From the NCBI GenBank assembly GCA_001566965.1, contig LSNW01000011.1, positions 35,626 to 99,625 of the forward strand: DNA of 64,000 bases, given 5' to 3'. This stretch comes from Methylothermaceae bacteria B42 (GTDB taxonomy: Bacteria > Pseudomonadota > Gammaproteobacteria > Methylococcales > Methylothermaceae). Below the pieces are notes generated by a model, which was given only the letters and a program-made list of their open reading frames with translations, did no database searches and had not been told where the DNA came from. The translations under genes were made by a program, and so were the position numbers. Shown here one piece after another: positions 34,901 to 43,753 of the stretch. The number at the start of each line of letters is the position of its first letter. Position 1 is the stretch's first letter.

Positions 34901-36216
34901 ACCCAGCGCCCATTCCCCGCCGGTGTGATGTCGCCATCATAGGGGCAGGACCTGCCGGAAGCAGCGCCGCTGCCTTGTTGGCCAAAGCGGGTATCGATAC
35001 GGTGGTGCTGGAACGGGCCAGGCACCCGCGTCCCATGGTGGGAGAGAGCCTGATTCCGCACTTCTGGAAATATACCGATTTGACGGGCGCAAGCGCCAAA
35101 ATTGAGCAGGAAGGCTTTATCGCCAAGGCGGGGGGGATTACAGTTTGGGAAGGGGGCATCCACCGCATCGCTTTTTCCGATTTTGGTTTTAAAAGGCCGG
35201 CGCTGCACGTGGAGCGGGACCGGTTTGATCATTTATTGTTGCAACATGCCCGCGAGTGCGGCGCGCAAATTTTTGAAGGAACCCCGGCCGTCAAGGTTAA
35301 TCTCAGCGGAGATAACCCCCGAATTAGCTACCTGGACCGGCGCGGCTCAAGCCCGGTTCAAGGGGAGTTGTCCTGCCGCTATATGATTGACGCCAGCGGC
35401 GCTTCCACCCTGGTTGCCCGCCAGTCCCGCAGCAAACGCTTGGCAAAGGCAGAGCATCAATTCCTTTCCTTCTGGGGATATTTTGACAACGCCCGCTTTT
35501 TGGCCGCTGATGGCCGTAGCTACCCCTTTCAAGCGTTGACGAAAAAAGCGCCTGTCACTTTTGTGCTTTCCTACGAAGATGGTTGGATCTGGCATATTCC
35601 CTTGCGCCATAAAACCAGCGTGGGATTGGTGGTTTACCGGGGCAAGCTGGAAAACAAGAGTCCGCAAGAACGTTTGCGTTACTTTCACGAAATTTGCCGG
35701 AAAACACCGTATTTGCGGGAATTGTTACAAGAGGCTGCGTTTATTGGCGATTCCCTTGGTGGTCGCCCTGATTTTTCCTATCATGTGGAAGCGTTATGCC
35801 GGGAAAATGTTTATTGCATTGGCGATGCCGGGGGGTTTGTCGATCCCATTTTTTCCCACGGCGTATTGAATGCCTTTTACAGCGCTGCCGTGGCGGCCTT
35901 GGCCATTCAAGAATCCCTCAGGCATCGCTTCCGGCAACACCGCTGCGCCCAACTCTGCGAAGCCAAAATCCGTGAATTTTACAGTTTTTCCAGGGCGTTG
36001 GCTTTGGGGGATTTTGATGTCAATGGCGTGGAAATCAATCTTATCAAGCGTTTCATGCGTTCGGTGCCCAAACCAGAGCTGGAACTTATGCTGGCCGCTT
36101 CTCACATGACCCATCGCAGCAAAAACTTCAGGGCCATGCTTGCAGCAGCCGGCCTCGATGAGCTGACAGCGGGCATTGTGGATAGGGCCCGGATACTGGA
36201 GAATTTGATCATCTAA
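34897..36216 (+). CDS. FAD-dependent halogenase-like oxidoreductase (second of two)
   Basis: A 439-residue flavoprotein, paralogue of the upstream gene product. FAD motif GAGPAGSSAAALLAKAG; GESLIP followed by GFIAKAGGITVW with the Lys expected in halogenases; DGWIWHIPL (WxWxIP); and FVDPIFSHGVLNA. The C-terminal helical extension (about 330-439) is longer than in the first copy and may shape the substrate pocket. Two different halogenase-like enzymes in tandem suggest two modifications of one ACP-bound or aromatic substrate. It is coupled to the first by an ATGA overlap; dhaL follows after 31 bp. Confidence 0.8.
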   Translation: MNPAPIPRRCDVAIIGAGPAGSSAAALLAKAGIDTVVLERARHPRPMVGESLIPHFWKYTDLTGASAKIEQEGFIAKAGGITVWEGGIHRIAFSDFGFKRPALHVERDRFDHLLLQHARECGAQIFEGTPAVKVNLSGDNPRISYLDRRGSSPVQGELSCRYMIDASGASTLVARQSRSKRLAKAEHQFLSFWGYFDNARFLAADGRSYPFQALTKKAPVTFVLSYEDGWIWHIPLRHKTSVGLVVYRGKLENKSPQERLRYFHEICRKTPYLRELLQEAAFIGDSLGGRPDFSYHVEALCRENVYCIGDAGGFVDPIFSHGVLNAFYSAAVAALAIQESLRHRFRQHRCAQLCEAKIREFYSFSRALALGDFDVNGVEINLIKRFMRSVPKPELELMLAASHMTHRSKNFRAMLAAAGLDELTAGIVDRARILENLII

Positions 36217-36247
36217 CATCAACCTGACAAGACCGAGGTGGCTTTGG

Positions 36248-36859
36248 ATGGAGAAAGAACAATTGAAAAAAATCATCTTGGCGGTAGCGGAGGAGATCGC
36301 CGCCCACGAACAAGAGCTTACCCAACTGGACCAGGCAACCGGAGACGGCGATTTTGGCAGTAACATCAAGCGAGGCGTGTTGGCGATTGCCGATGCTGCG
36401 GATGAAATCGCCAGCCAGCCCTTTCCCGCCGCCATGCAGAAAATGGGCATGCTGCTGGTGACGACCGTGGGCGGATCTTCCGGCCCGTTGTATGGTTCAT
36501 TGCTGATGGCCATGGGCAAGGCCGCCGACAAGGCGCCGGAAAGTGCAGCGGAATTGGCAAAAATCTTTGCCGCCGGTATTGATTCCGTCAAGGCCCGGGG
36601 CAAAGCCGACGTGGGGCAAAAAACCATGTTGGATGTGTTGGTGCCGGTACTGGAGACCCTCCAGCAGGGGGGAGAAAACTTGATCGAGCGCGTCCTTCAA
36701 ACGGCTGATGAAGCCTTGGAGAAAACCAAATCCATGCGCGCCACCAAGGGGCGGGCGGCTTCCTTGGGGGATCGTTCCATCGGTCATTGGGATCCGGGGG
36801 CCCGGGCTTCCCAATTGGCGATCAAGAAGATTTGTGAGGTTCTGGAGGGCCAGGCATGA
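36248..36859 (+). CDS. dhaL: Dihydroxyacetone kinase, ADP-binding subunit DhaL
   Basis: A 203-residue protein matching DhaL. LDQATGDGDFGSNIKRG holds the Asp cluster that binds Mg-ADP (the common form is GDGDHG; here Phe replaces His), followed by TTVGGSSGPLYGSLLMAMG and KARGKADVGQKTMLDVLVP. With DhaK it transfers phosphate to dihydroxyacetone in the cytoplasm. dhaK overlaps by ATGA. No dhaM or PTS gene is near, so the phosphate source is unclear here. Gene order L-K differs from the enterobacterial K-L-M. Confidence 0.92.
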   Translation: MEKEQLKKIILAVAEEIAAHEQELTQLDQATGDGDFGSNIKRGVLAIADAADEIASQPFPAAMQKMGMLLVTTVGGSSGPLYGSLLMAMGKAADKAPESAAELAKIFAAGIDSVKARGKADVGQKTMLDVLVPVLETLQQGGENLIERVLQTADEALEKTKSMRATKGRAASLGDRSIGHWDPGARASQLAIKKICEVLEGQA

Positions 36860-37848
36860 AAAAGATTATCAATCAGCCTGAAAACGTGCTTAAGGAAGCC
36901 TTGGCCGGTTTTGCCCGCGCCCACAGTGACTTGATTGTTTATGACGAGGCTGGCAAATTTGTCCGGCGCAAGAATCCCCCCAAAGCCGGCAAAGTGGCGC
37001 TCGTCAGCGGCGGGGGCTCCGGTCACGAGCCCATGCACATCGGCTTTGTGGGTGAAGGGATGCTGGATGCTGCCTGCCCCGGGGAAGTGTTTACCTCGCC
37101 CACGCCGGATCAAATGATGGCTGCGGCCGAAGCGGTGGATGGCGGCGCCGGCGTGTTATATATTGTCAAAAATTATTCCGGGGATGTCATGAACTTCGAA
37201 ATGGCGGCGGAGATGACTTCGGCGACTACGGAAACCGTTCTGATTACCGACGACGTGGCGGTGTTCGATTCCACTCACACCCATGGCCGCCGGGGCGTGG
37301 CGGGCACGGTGGTGGTGGAGAAGATAGTCGGCGCGGCGGCGGAAAGGGGCGATGATTTGGCCGCGTGCAAGGCGCTAGCGGAGAAAGTCAACGCCGCCAC
37401 CGGGTCCATGGCCGTCGCCTTGTCCAGTTGCACCGTACCGGCGGCCGGCACACCGACTTTCAGCCTGGCTGAAAACGAATTCGAATTGGGGGTTGGCATT
37501 CACGGCGAACCGGGGCGGGAAAGGGTTCAGGCCATGTCCGCCAATGAAATCGCCAGCAAATTAATTGACGCCATCTGCCAGGACCTCAAGCCTCGGGCGG
37601 GCGAGCCCTTGTTGCTCTTATGCAATGGCCTGGGTGGCACACCTTTGATGGAGCTGTATATTTTATTCTATGCCGCCGCACAGGAACTGGAAACGCGGGG
37701 GTTAACCCTGAGCCGGTCCCTGGTGGGCAATTACTGTACATCGTTGGAAATGGCGGGCGCTTCCCTGACCCTCACCCGACTGGATGAAGAGACCAAAGCT
37801 CTCTGGGATGCGCCCATAGTAACGCCTAGCTTGCGTTGGGGGAAATGA
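36856..37848 (+). CDS. dhaK: Dihydroxyacetone kinase, substrate-binding subunit DhaK
   Basis: A 330-residue protein of normal DhaK length. LVSGGGSGHEPMHIGFVGEG (His57) lines the active site, and FELGVGIHGEPGRER holds His216, the residue that forms a covalent hemiaminal with dihydroxyacetone. Together with DhaL it makes dihydroxyacetone phosphate, feeding central carbon metabolism. It is the last gene of the operon and lies tail to tail, 1 bp apart, with the peroxidase gene. The link with upstream ketosynthase and flavoprotein genes may be positional only. Confidence 0.93.
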   Translation: MKKIINQPENVLKEALAGFARAHSDLIVYDEAGKFVRRKNPPKAGKVALVSGGGSGHEPMHIGFVGEGMLDAACPGEVFTSPTPDQMMAAAEAVDGGAGVLYIVKNYSGDVMNFEMAAEMTSATTETVLITDDVAVFDSTHTHGRRGVAGTVVVEKIVGAAAERGDDLAACKALAEKVNAATGSMAVALSSCTVPAAGTPTFSLAENEFELGVGIHGEPGRERVQAMSANEIASKLIDAICQDLKPRAGEPLLLLCNGLGGTPLMELYILFYAAAQELETRGLTLSRSLVGNYCTSLEMAGASLTLTRLDEETKALWDAPIVTPSLRWGK

Positions 37849-37849
37849 A

Positions 37850-39241
37850 TTAAACAACCTCGGCATAAGTCAGAAGATCAATAATTTGAAATCTGTCTGA
37901 TTCTTGTTGGGGCACGGTCACGGCTGGCAAATAATCCAATCCCTTGCCGGTGCGGTTGCGGTATTCATTGAGCAGCCCCACCAGCACTTCCGCCACAATA
38001 CGTCCACCAACCGGCCCCAGCTTATTACCGGAACCGATGGTCTGAGCCTCTTGCAGGCAATAGTACCACAGCGGGGTTTGTTTGAACCCCAAAGCTTTCA
38101 GTTCATCGCTGACTTCCAGTACGCTGCCTGACAATTTGCCATCTGCTTCCATTTTCCGGGCAATCGCTTGCCCCGATGGCAATCGGAAAGAAAGCCCCCG
38201 CCGCAGGTTGCGGGCCGCCAGGGAATCGCCTTCGATGCCGGTGATTCTCATGGGCATCGCCATCAGTGCATGGGGTAAGGCAGTGTCAATTTTCCGAGCC
38301 ATTTGAGTATCGGCGCCGCCGTTTAATTCAAACAGGTATTTCCAGTCGATCTTGTGTTGTACCCGCCTAAAAGCACCCAATTGGAAAACGTCCACGTCCA
38401 GTTGATTATCGTTATAGTTATAACGGGCCCGGACCTGGCTATGGCCGTACCGATAGGCGGCAACCGCGAATTCAACGGGCATGCAGGGTTGGCGGCCCTG
38501 ATCGATTTTGTAATAACAATTACCATGGATGCAAATATCTTCTAAAAGGTCATTGTCGATAATCCGTGGCAGAAAATCTTCCAGGATTACCCGGTGATAA
38601 TAGTGAATGACGGTATCTCGAGCGTCTTCGAAACGATGTTCAGTTGCGGGCAGGGCGGCGAAAACATGATTATGAAATTCAATCATCCCCAGTTGCAGTT
38701 GGGAGATGAAAGGATTCTCGTCATTGCGCGGATCACCAATGACCGCGCGGCGGATATTGCCGCCGACATTGACCCGCAATAGATCGCGGAAAGGCGCGGC
38801 GCTATCCACATCCACTACCGGACGGGTAATCAACCTGCCGTCGGGTTTATAAAGATAAGGCGTGGCCTCCCGTCCTCCGGCATAGACACAATCCAGGTCC
38901 AAGCTAGGCGTGCGCATGTTGCGGATTGCGCCAGGAACGGCCAAGGAATCTAATTGGGAGACGGTATCCAGAGTAATGTCATGATCGACAAACTGGCCAA
39001 AAAAAGTAAAACCAGCAGGTACGTTACTGTCTCCGATAGGATCTGCGGCGTTTTGTTCGTCCATGGGGCCGTTGGTTTTGCCAAGTTCATTTAATAGGTG
39101 CCGGGGGCTGGTATCGGGAAGTACTTCAGGAGGTGTAAAGAGACGGCAAAAACGCCCTTCCACTTCAGCTATATCGCCTTTGTAACAGGTTCGATAGAGA
39201 TCTTTAACGCTGGTGGGTGAACCGTGAAAACCTGTAGTCAT
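37850..39241 (-). CDS. Animal-type haem peroxidase
   Basis: A 463-residue member of the peroxidase-cyclooxygenase superfamily. Distal His87 sits in FGQFVDHDITLD, the catalytic Arg172 and Glu175 lie in GDPRNDENPFISQLQ, and the proximal haem ligand His267 lies in AAYRYGHSQVRARYN. ARNLRRGLSFRLPSGQ is another family motif. Such enzymes use hydrogen peroxide to oxidise halides or organic substrates. No signal peptide is visible, so it may act in the cytoplasm or leave by another route. Its nearness to halogenase-like genes is notable, but the direction is opposite. Confidence 0.88.
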   Translation of the reverse strand: MTTGFHGSPTSVKDLYRTCYKGDIAEVEGRFCRLFTPPEVLPDTSPRHLLNELGKTNGPMDEQNAADPIGDSNVPAGFTFFGQFVDHDITLDTVSQLDSLAVPGAIRNMRTPSLDLDCVYAGGREATPYLYKPDGRLITRPVVDVDSAAPFRDLLRVNVGGNIRRAVIGDPRNDENPFISQLQLGMIEFHNHVFAALPATEHRFEDARDTVIHYYHRVILEDFLPRIIDNDLLEDICIHGNCYYKIDQGRQPCMPVEFAVAAYRYGHSQVRARYNYNDNQLDVDVFQLGAFRRVQHKIDWKYLFELNGGADTQMARKIDTALPHALMAMPMRITGIEGDSLAARNLRRGLSFRLPSGQAIARKMEADGKLSGSVLEVSDELKALGFKQTPLWYYCLQEAQTIGSGNKLGPVGGRIVAEVLVGLLNEYRNRTGKGLDYLPAVTVPQQESDRFQIIDLLTYAEVV

Positions 39242-39477
39242 GGGGCAGTCCTCCTGTGAAGGATATCGTTCAGTGGAGTATTGAGATGACTACTACCTTA
39301 TCATCCGATTTTCATGCCTCACAATGTAATATTCACTTGTTTTGTTACATAGATTCAATTTCGTAAGATGGTTAAAGTTTTGTTGAATAGAGAGTGGGAG
39401 AGGAAGGCTGGGTTTGTTTGAGAGCGCCCATTGAATTACTCTAGTGTTTTCTGACAAATAAAGTTCAAGCAGCGCTT

Positions 39478-40527
39478 ATGAACCGACCCCATTGGCTGAT
39501 ATCCGCGGCGGCATTTGTGATTATCCTGGCAGGGGTACAGGCGGCGGCTTCTTTGTTGACGCCCTTTTTGCTGTCCGTTTTTATCGCCATCATCGGTTGG
39601 CCGGTATTGGATTGGTTGCATCGGCGGGGATGGCCTTGGGGGGTGGCGATTACTGTCGTTGTGCTGGGGCTTTTGGTTATCATGATGTTGATGGGGGTGT
39701 TTGTCGGCAAGTCCATCGACAGTTTCATCGAAAATCTTCCTTCCTACCAAAACCGGCTGCGGGAAAACACGGCCGGATTGTTTGCCCATTTGCAGCGATA
39801 CGGCTTCAATACTTCCTATGATGTGATCGAGCAATACACCGATCCGGGTAAAATCATGCAATTTGCCGGCAAAATGCTCACTGCCCTTGGCGGGGCTTTT
39901 ACCAATACCGCTTTGATCCTCTTTTATGTCGCTTTTATATTTCTGGAAGCGGTGATTTTGCCGGACAAGCTTAAAATGGCGTTTGGCGATTCCCGCTTTG
40001 CCGCCCGGTTTGAAGATTTCTTCGTCAAGCTGCGCCGTTATCTTAATTTGAAAACCTTGATTAGCCTAGCAACTGGGGTTGCTGTCGCTCTTTGGTTAGT
40101 GATTGTCGGCGTGGATTATCCTGTCCTTTGGGGAGTTGTCGCCTTTGTGCTGAATTTCATTCCCAATATCGGTTCCTTCATAGCCGCTGTGCCGGCAATT
40201 CTTTTGGCGTTGGTGCAACTGGGCTTGGGGCCTGCCTTTTACACAGCGCTGGGCTATCTGGTCATCAACACTATTATTGGCGGGATTATCGATCCTCGGG
40301 TGGTGGGCAGTGGCTTGGGGTTGTCTACCTTGGTGGTCTTTCTTTCCCTGATGTTTTGGGGCTGGATTTTAGGGCCCGTGGGGATGTTCCTTTCGGTACC
40401 GATGACCATCATCGTCAAAATGTTCTTGGAAAGCCATCCGGAAACTAGGTGGATTGCGGTATTGCTGGGGTCAGGCAAAGAGATTTCTGCGATAGCTATG
40501 GAAAATGGTGTTAAAAACAATTCTTGA
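39478..40527 (+). CDS. AI-2E/PerM-family membrane permease
   Basis: A 349-residue polytopic protein of the AI-2E exporter family. Eight hydrophobic segments are visible, with the family signature region LWGVVAFVLNFIPNIGSFIA and the following INTIIGGIIDPRVVGSGLGLS. A soluble stretch (about 75-140) lies after the third segment. Members export small solutes or act as Na+/H+ antiporters; the substrate here is unknown. The 236-bp upstream gap (39242-39477) shows no other gene. Confidence 0.92.
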   Translation: MNRPHWLISAAAFVIILAGVQAAASLLTPFLLSVFIAIIGWPVLDWLHRRGWPWGVAITVVVLGLLVIMMLMGVFVGKSIDSFIENLPSYQNRLRENTAGLFAHLQRYGFNTSYDVIEQYTDPGKIMQFAGKMLTALGGAFTNTALILFYVAFIFLEAVILPDKLKMAFGDSRFAARFEDFFVKLRRYLNLKTLISLATGVAVALWLVIVGVDYPVLWGVVAFVLNFIPNIGSFIAAVPAILLALVQLGLGPAFYTALGYLVINTIIGGIIDPRVVGSGLGLSTLVVFLSLMFWGWILGPVGMFLSVPMTIIVKMFLESHPETRWIAVLLGSGKEISAIAMENGVKNNS

Positions 40528-40544
40528 ACTCGAGGCGTTTTATA

Positions 40545-41045
40545 TCAACGTTTATGGAATTTCTTTTCCAGCGCTGTGCGCAGCAGATGATCCTTGAATT
40601 TGATCTTATCGGCGCTGAATTCAATCCCGTAACCTTGGTATTCATTTTCCGCAATTTCCCGCTTGACCCGGCCCATGATGGAAAAAACCTGGCCATCTTG
40701 AAACTGAAAATACAGCTTGAGCTTTTGTTTTTTGCGCAGCTCAATGGTAGTGGCGATAGCGGCGCCTACTGGGCTGATGTCAAGAACTAACCCTGGTTGG
40801 GGTGGGGTTTTGCGAGTAAATAAACCTTTAGGCCTGAACAGTACGCGGATATCCACGCGCTGAAAACGGGTGGCGCGCCTGCGTTCGGCCCCTTTATAAT
40901 TGCGCCGTTGCCAGACCAAGCCATGGGTGACGGGGCAAAACATCGGAATCGGGTTGTCCGAAGCGATTTCCACTGACTCTACCTCGGAAGAAGCCGAGAT
41001 ATCGCTGTTGAGCTTATCTATGTCTTTATCCCGCTGTGTTGCCAT
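40545..41045 (-). CDS. PilZ-domain c-di-GMP-binding protein
   Basis: A 166-residue soluble protein. RRRATRF (the RxxxR arm, about residue 55) and DISPVGAAI (D/NxSxxG) together form the PilZ c-di-GMP site. The beta-barrel continues to GYGIEFS. The first 45 residues are Asp/Ser-rich and probably unstructured. It could act as a small effector of motility, adhesion or polysaccharide production. A diguanylate cyclase is encoded at 55.2 kb. It converges with the permease gene, 17 bp apart. Confidence 0.88.
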   Translation of the reverse strand: MATQRDKDIDKLNSDISASSEVESVEIASDNPIPMFCPVTHGLVWQRRNYKGAERRRATRFQRVDIRVLFRPKGLFTRKTPPQPGLVLDISPVGAAIATTIELRKKQKLKLYFQFQDGQVFSIMGRVKREIAENEYQGYGIEFSADKIKFKDHLLRTALEKKFHKR

Positions 41046-41213
41046 ATCAACTTTGCAAGGGTTTTTGCCTGGGAATTTTGGCTATGCTTAAAATAATTCA
41101 AAACCAACCACTGACTATATTCAATCATAAATGATTCCCCTTTGTCAGATTTCAGTGATATTTGACGCAATCATTTCCCATGTCACGGACTACTGGCAAG
41201 ACAGCAACGTACA

Positions 41214-42845
41214 ATGGAGGAACCCTTGGAACTACCAGCCATAGCTTATCTTACTCAGGTAAAAGCCAACCATTTCGAAGCCCGGCTTCTGGCGCAGGAA
41301 AATAAAACCCACACTGTCCAGGTAGATGGAGAAGAAATTCTAGTAGGACAGTTGGGTAGCTATGTTTTTATCCAGCAAAATTCGGTGCGGGTGCTGGCGA
41401 TGGTCAATCAAAGCCGGGAAACGGAATCGGGGGTTTTACTCCATTTGATTCCGTTGGGGGAGTTGAATCAGGCAGGAGAATTCCAGCGCGGGGTCCGCCA
41501 TTATCCCACGCCCGGCGCGGATGTTTACGCGGCCAGCAAGGCCTATATTCAGAATATTTTCGCTAAATTTAAAGCGTTCGATTTTTCCCTGGGGCAGATT
41601 TCCAACAGCGGTCAGCAGCGGGCCCATTTGAATCCCAGTACCCTGTGCGGGCGTAATTTCACCATTCTCGGGCAATCGGGTTCGGGGAAATCCTGGACAG
41701 TCGCCAGCGTGCTTCAGCAGGCGGTCCATGCCATGCCCAAGGCTCACATCATTTTGCTGGATCTTCACGGGGAATATTGTTGGAAGAATTCGGACGGGCA
41801 GCGGCAGGCCTCGTTTAAAGAAGGCACTTATCGTTATTTTGACGCCCGGGCTTTGGAGATTCCCTATTGGCTGATGACCTATGGGGAGTTGATTGACCTG
41901 TTGATTGACCGCTCTGACACCTCGGCGTCTGTGCAAACCGCGTTTTTGCGGGAGGCGCTCTACAGCCTGAAGAAGAAGGAAGCGGAAAAGCTGGATATCG
42001 GTTTTGTTTCCATTGATGCGCCCATTTATTTTTCGTTGGAAGAACTCTACAAGGAATTTAAAAACGCCAACGAACTCCGTACTGATTTTGGCAAGACCAA
42101 GGGGCCGTTGTTTGGCCAGTTTGATGAATTTTTGGTCAAGCTGCAAAGCCGGATGAGCGATGTCCGCTATGACTTTTTGCTGAAGCCCAAGCGGCGCAAT
42201 ACTTCCGAATCGCTGCCCAAATTGCTGCGGGATTTCGTCGGGCTGGGGGATCCCAAATGCCAGGTGACTATTATCGATTTGAGCGGCGTGCCGTTTGATG
42301 TGCGTCCGGCGGTTTCTTCCCAGATTGGACGGTTGGCGTTTGAATTCAACTATTGGAATCCCCGTAATCGGGAATTTCCACTGCTACTGGTGTGCGAAGA
42401 AGCCCACGCCTATATCCCCCGGGAGGGCAATACCCAGTATGAAGGAACCCGCCGCTCCATGGAGCGGATTGCCAAGGAAGGGCGTAAATACGGCGTCGGG
42501 CTGGGCGTGGTCAGCCAGCGCCCTCACGAGTTGTCGGAAACGGTGCTTTCCCAGTGTTCAACTTACATTTGTTTGCGCTTGACCAATCCTGACGATCAAG
42601 CCTACGTGCGCGATCTGGTGCCCGATGCAGAAAGCGATTTGGTGGATATTTTGCCCGCGCTTGGCCGTGGAGAAGCAATGGTTATGGGAGAAGCGGTACC
42701 GCTGCCGACACGGGTGCGTATTGATCAACCCGATCCTGCCCCGAACAGCCAGGATGTGGACTACCATGATGCCTGGCGCACCGGACCGGAAGATCTGAAT
42801 GTGGAAGCCATTGCCGACCGTTGGCGGCGTCAGGGGAGATTTTGA
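41214..42845 (+). CDS. HerA-like/DUF87 hexameric ATPase
   Basis: A 543-residue HerA-FtsK superfamily ATPase. An N-terminal HAS-barrel-like domain (about 1-110) precedes Walker A GQSGSGKSW (about 152-160). Walker B is LLLVCEEAHAYIP, and an arginine-rich region follows (GTRRSMERIAKEGRKYG, then VSQRPHELSETVLSQ). Archaeal and some bacterial relatives pump DNA during end resection with NurA; others belong to defence islands. No NurA or nuclease gene lies next to it. The ATG at 41214 is used, but GGAGG followed six bases later by TTG (41226) is an equally good start. The end overlaps haoB by 16 bp, convergent. Confidence 0.88.
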   Translation: MEEPLELPAIAYLTQVKANHFEARLLAQENKTHTVQVDGEEILVGQLGSYVFIQQNSVRVLAMVNQSRETESGVLLHLIPLGELNQAGEFQRGVRHYPTPGADVYAASKAYIQNIFAKFKAFDFSLGQISNSGQQRAHLNPSTLCGRNFTILGQSGSGKSWTVASVLQQAVHAMPKAHIILLDLHGEYCWKNSDGQRQASFKEGTYRYFDARALEIPYWLMTYGELIDLLIDRSDTSASVQTAFLREALYSLKKKEAEKLDIGFVSIDAPIYFSLEELYKEFKNANELRTDFGKTKGPLFGQFDEFLVKLQSRMSDVRYDFLLKPKRRNTSESLPKLLRDFVGLGDPKCQVTIIDLSGVPFDVRPAVSSQIGRLAFEFNYWNPRNREFPLLLVCEEAHAYIPREGNTQYEGTRRSMERIAKEGRKYGVGLGVVSQRPHELSETVLSQCSTYICLRLTNPDDQAYVRDLVPDAESDLVDILPALGRGEAMVMGEAVPLPTRVRIDQPDPAPNSQDVDYHDAWRTGPEDLNVEAIADRWRRQGRF

Positions 42846-43753
42846 GGTGACTTTAACCGGTACAAGATTAAATTACGGTCATCGGTCGTGAAGACTCGCT
42901 CCAGATTTCTTGGCGGCTGCTTTGGGGAAGAGGAGAAAGGCAATAGAAGCAACCATAAAGGTGGATTGGTTTTACCGGTGATCCGCCACGCGGCAATGCC
43001 ACCGGGTACGTTTTGGGGTAAGTAACCGCTGCCGCCTTGCTGGGCCCAGGCTTGCACCGCGGCAATTTGCCCGTGGAAATTATCAGACCTTGGGAAAATT
43101 TTCAGTTCCAATGGCAGTTTCTTCCCCCCTAGCCGTTGGATTTCATCGAGCCGGGCCAAATCATCACTGTTGATTAGCATATAAAGCGGCTTCCCGGACG
43201 TCAGCCGGGAGAGTTCCAGTGCGGCCGTTTTTCTGTCCAGGGTCCATAGGTGGGCAAGTGTGACAAGGCGGTCTTCCGTAGCGTCAAATCCCCCGCTCAA
43301 TCGTTGCCACAAAGATCGATCATTCCGGGCGAAGGCTTTTGCAGGGGGGTGTTTAACCCAAGTGGATCGGCCGCTGAGAAAATCGATCCTTTGGCCGTTA
43401 TCCCACCAGGCGAGGATAAGGGCATTTTGTTCGGTATGTTCTCTCAAATAGGCACCCAGCCTTTGCCAATTTTGCCAGCGGCGGCTGGTTGGTTCAGGCA
43501 ATAGAACCTGGTGGCGGTGACCGGTTTTATCGGCATAAAAAGCAACGGTGACTGTGAGCCGCCTGCCGGTTTCAGTTTGATGGAGCCGCCACTTTTCCAG
43601 GGATGTAGGGCGGTAAAACGCATTTAGGTCGGGCGGTAGGGTAATGGGGGTTTTCTTGATCTGCCAATTGGCTTGCCTTGGCCTCAGGGCGGAAACAATC
43701 AAAGCGGCGCCAACCAGCAGCATGGCGCCGCCTATAAGAGAGCGAAAAAACAT
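42830..43753 (-). CDS. haoB: Hydroxylamine oxidation protein HaoB-like
   Basis: A 307-residue protein with one N-terminal membrane segment (SLIGGAMLLVGAALIVSAL) and a soluble periplasmic domain. It has no recognised enzymatic motif; its identity rests on length, membrane anchor and position directly after haoA, as in methanotrophs and ammonia oxidisers. Its ATG overlaps the haoA stop by 1 bp (TGATG), so it is translationally coupled. HaoB is thought to assist hydroxylamine dehydrogenase, but its biochemical role is not settled. Confidence 0.8.
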   Translation of the reverse strand: MFFRSLIGGAMLLVGAALIVSALRPRQANWQIKKTPITLPPDLNAFYRPTSLEKWRLHQTETGRRLTVTVAFYADKTGHRHQVLLPEPTSRRWQNWQRLGAYLREHTEQNALILAWWDNGQRIDFLSGRSTWVKHPPAKAFARNDRSLWQRLSGGFDATEDRLVTLAHLWTLDRKTAALELSRLTSGKPLYMLINSDDLARLDEIQRLGGKKLPLELKIFPRSDNFHGQIAAVQAWAQQGGSGYLPQNVPGGIAAWRITGKTNPPLWLLLLPFSSSPKQPPRNLERVFTTDDRNLILYRLKSPQNLP

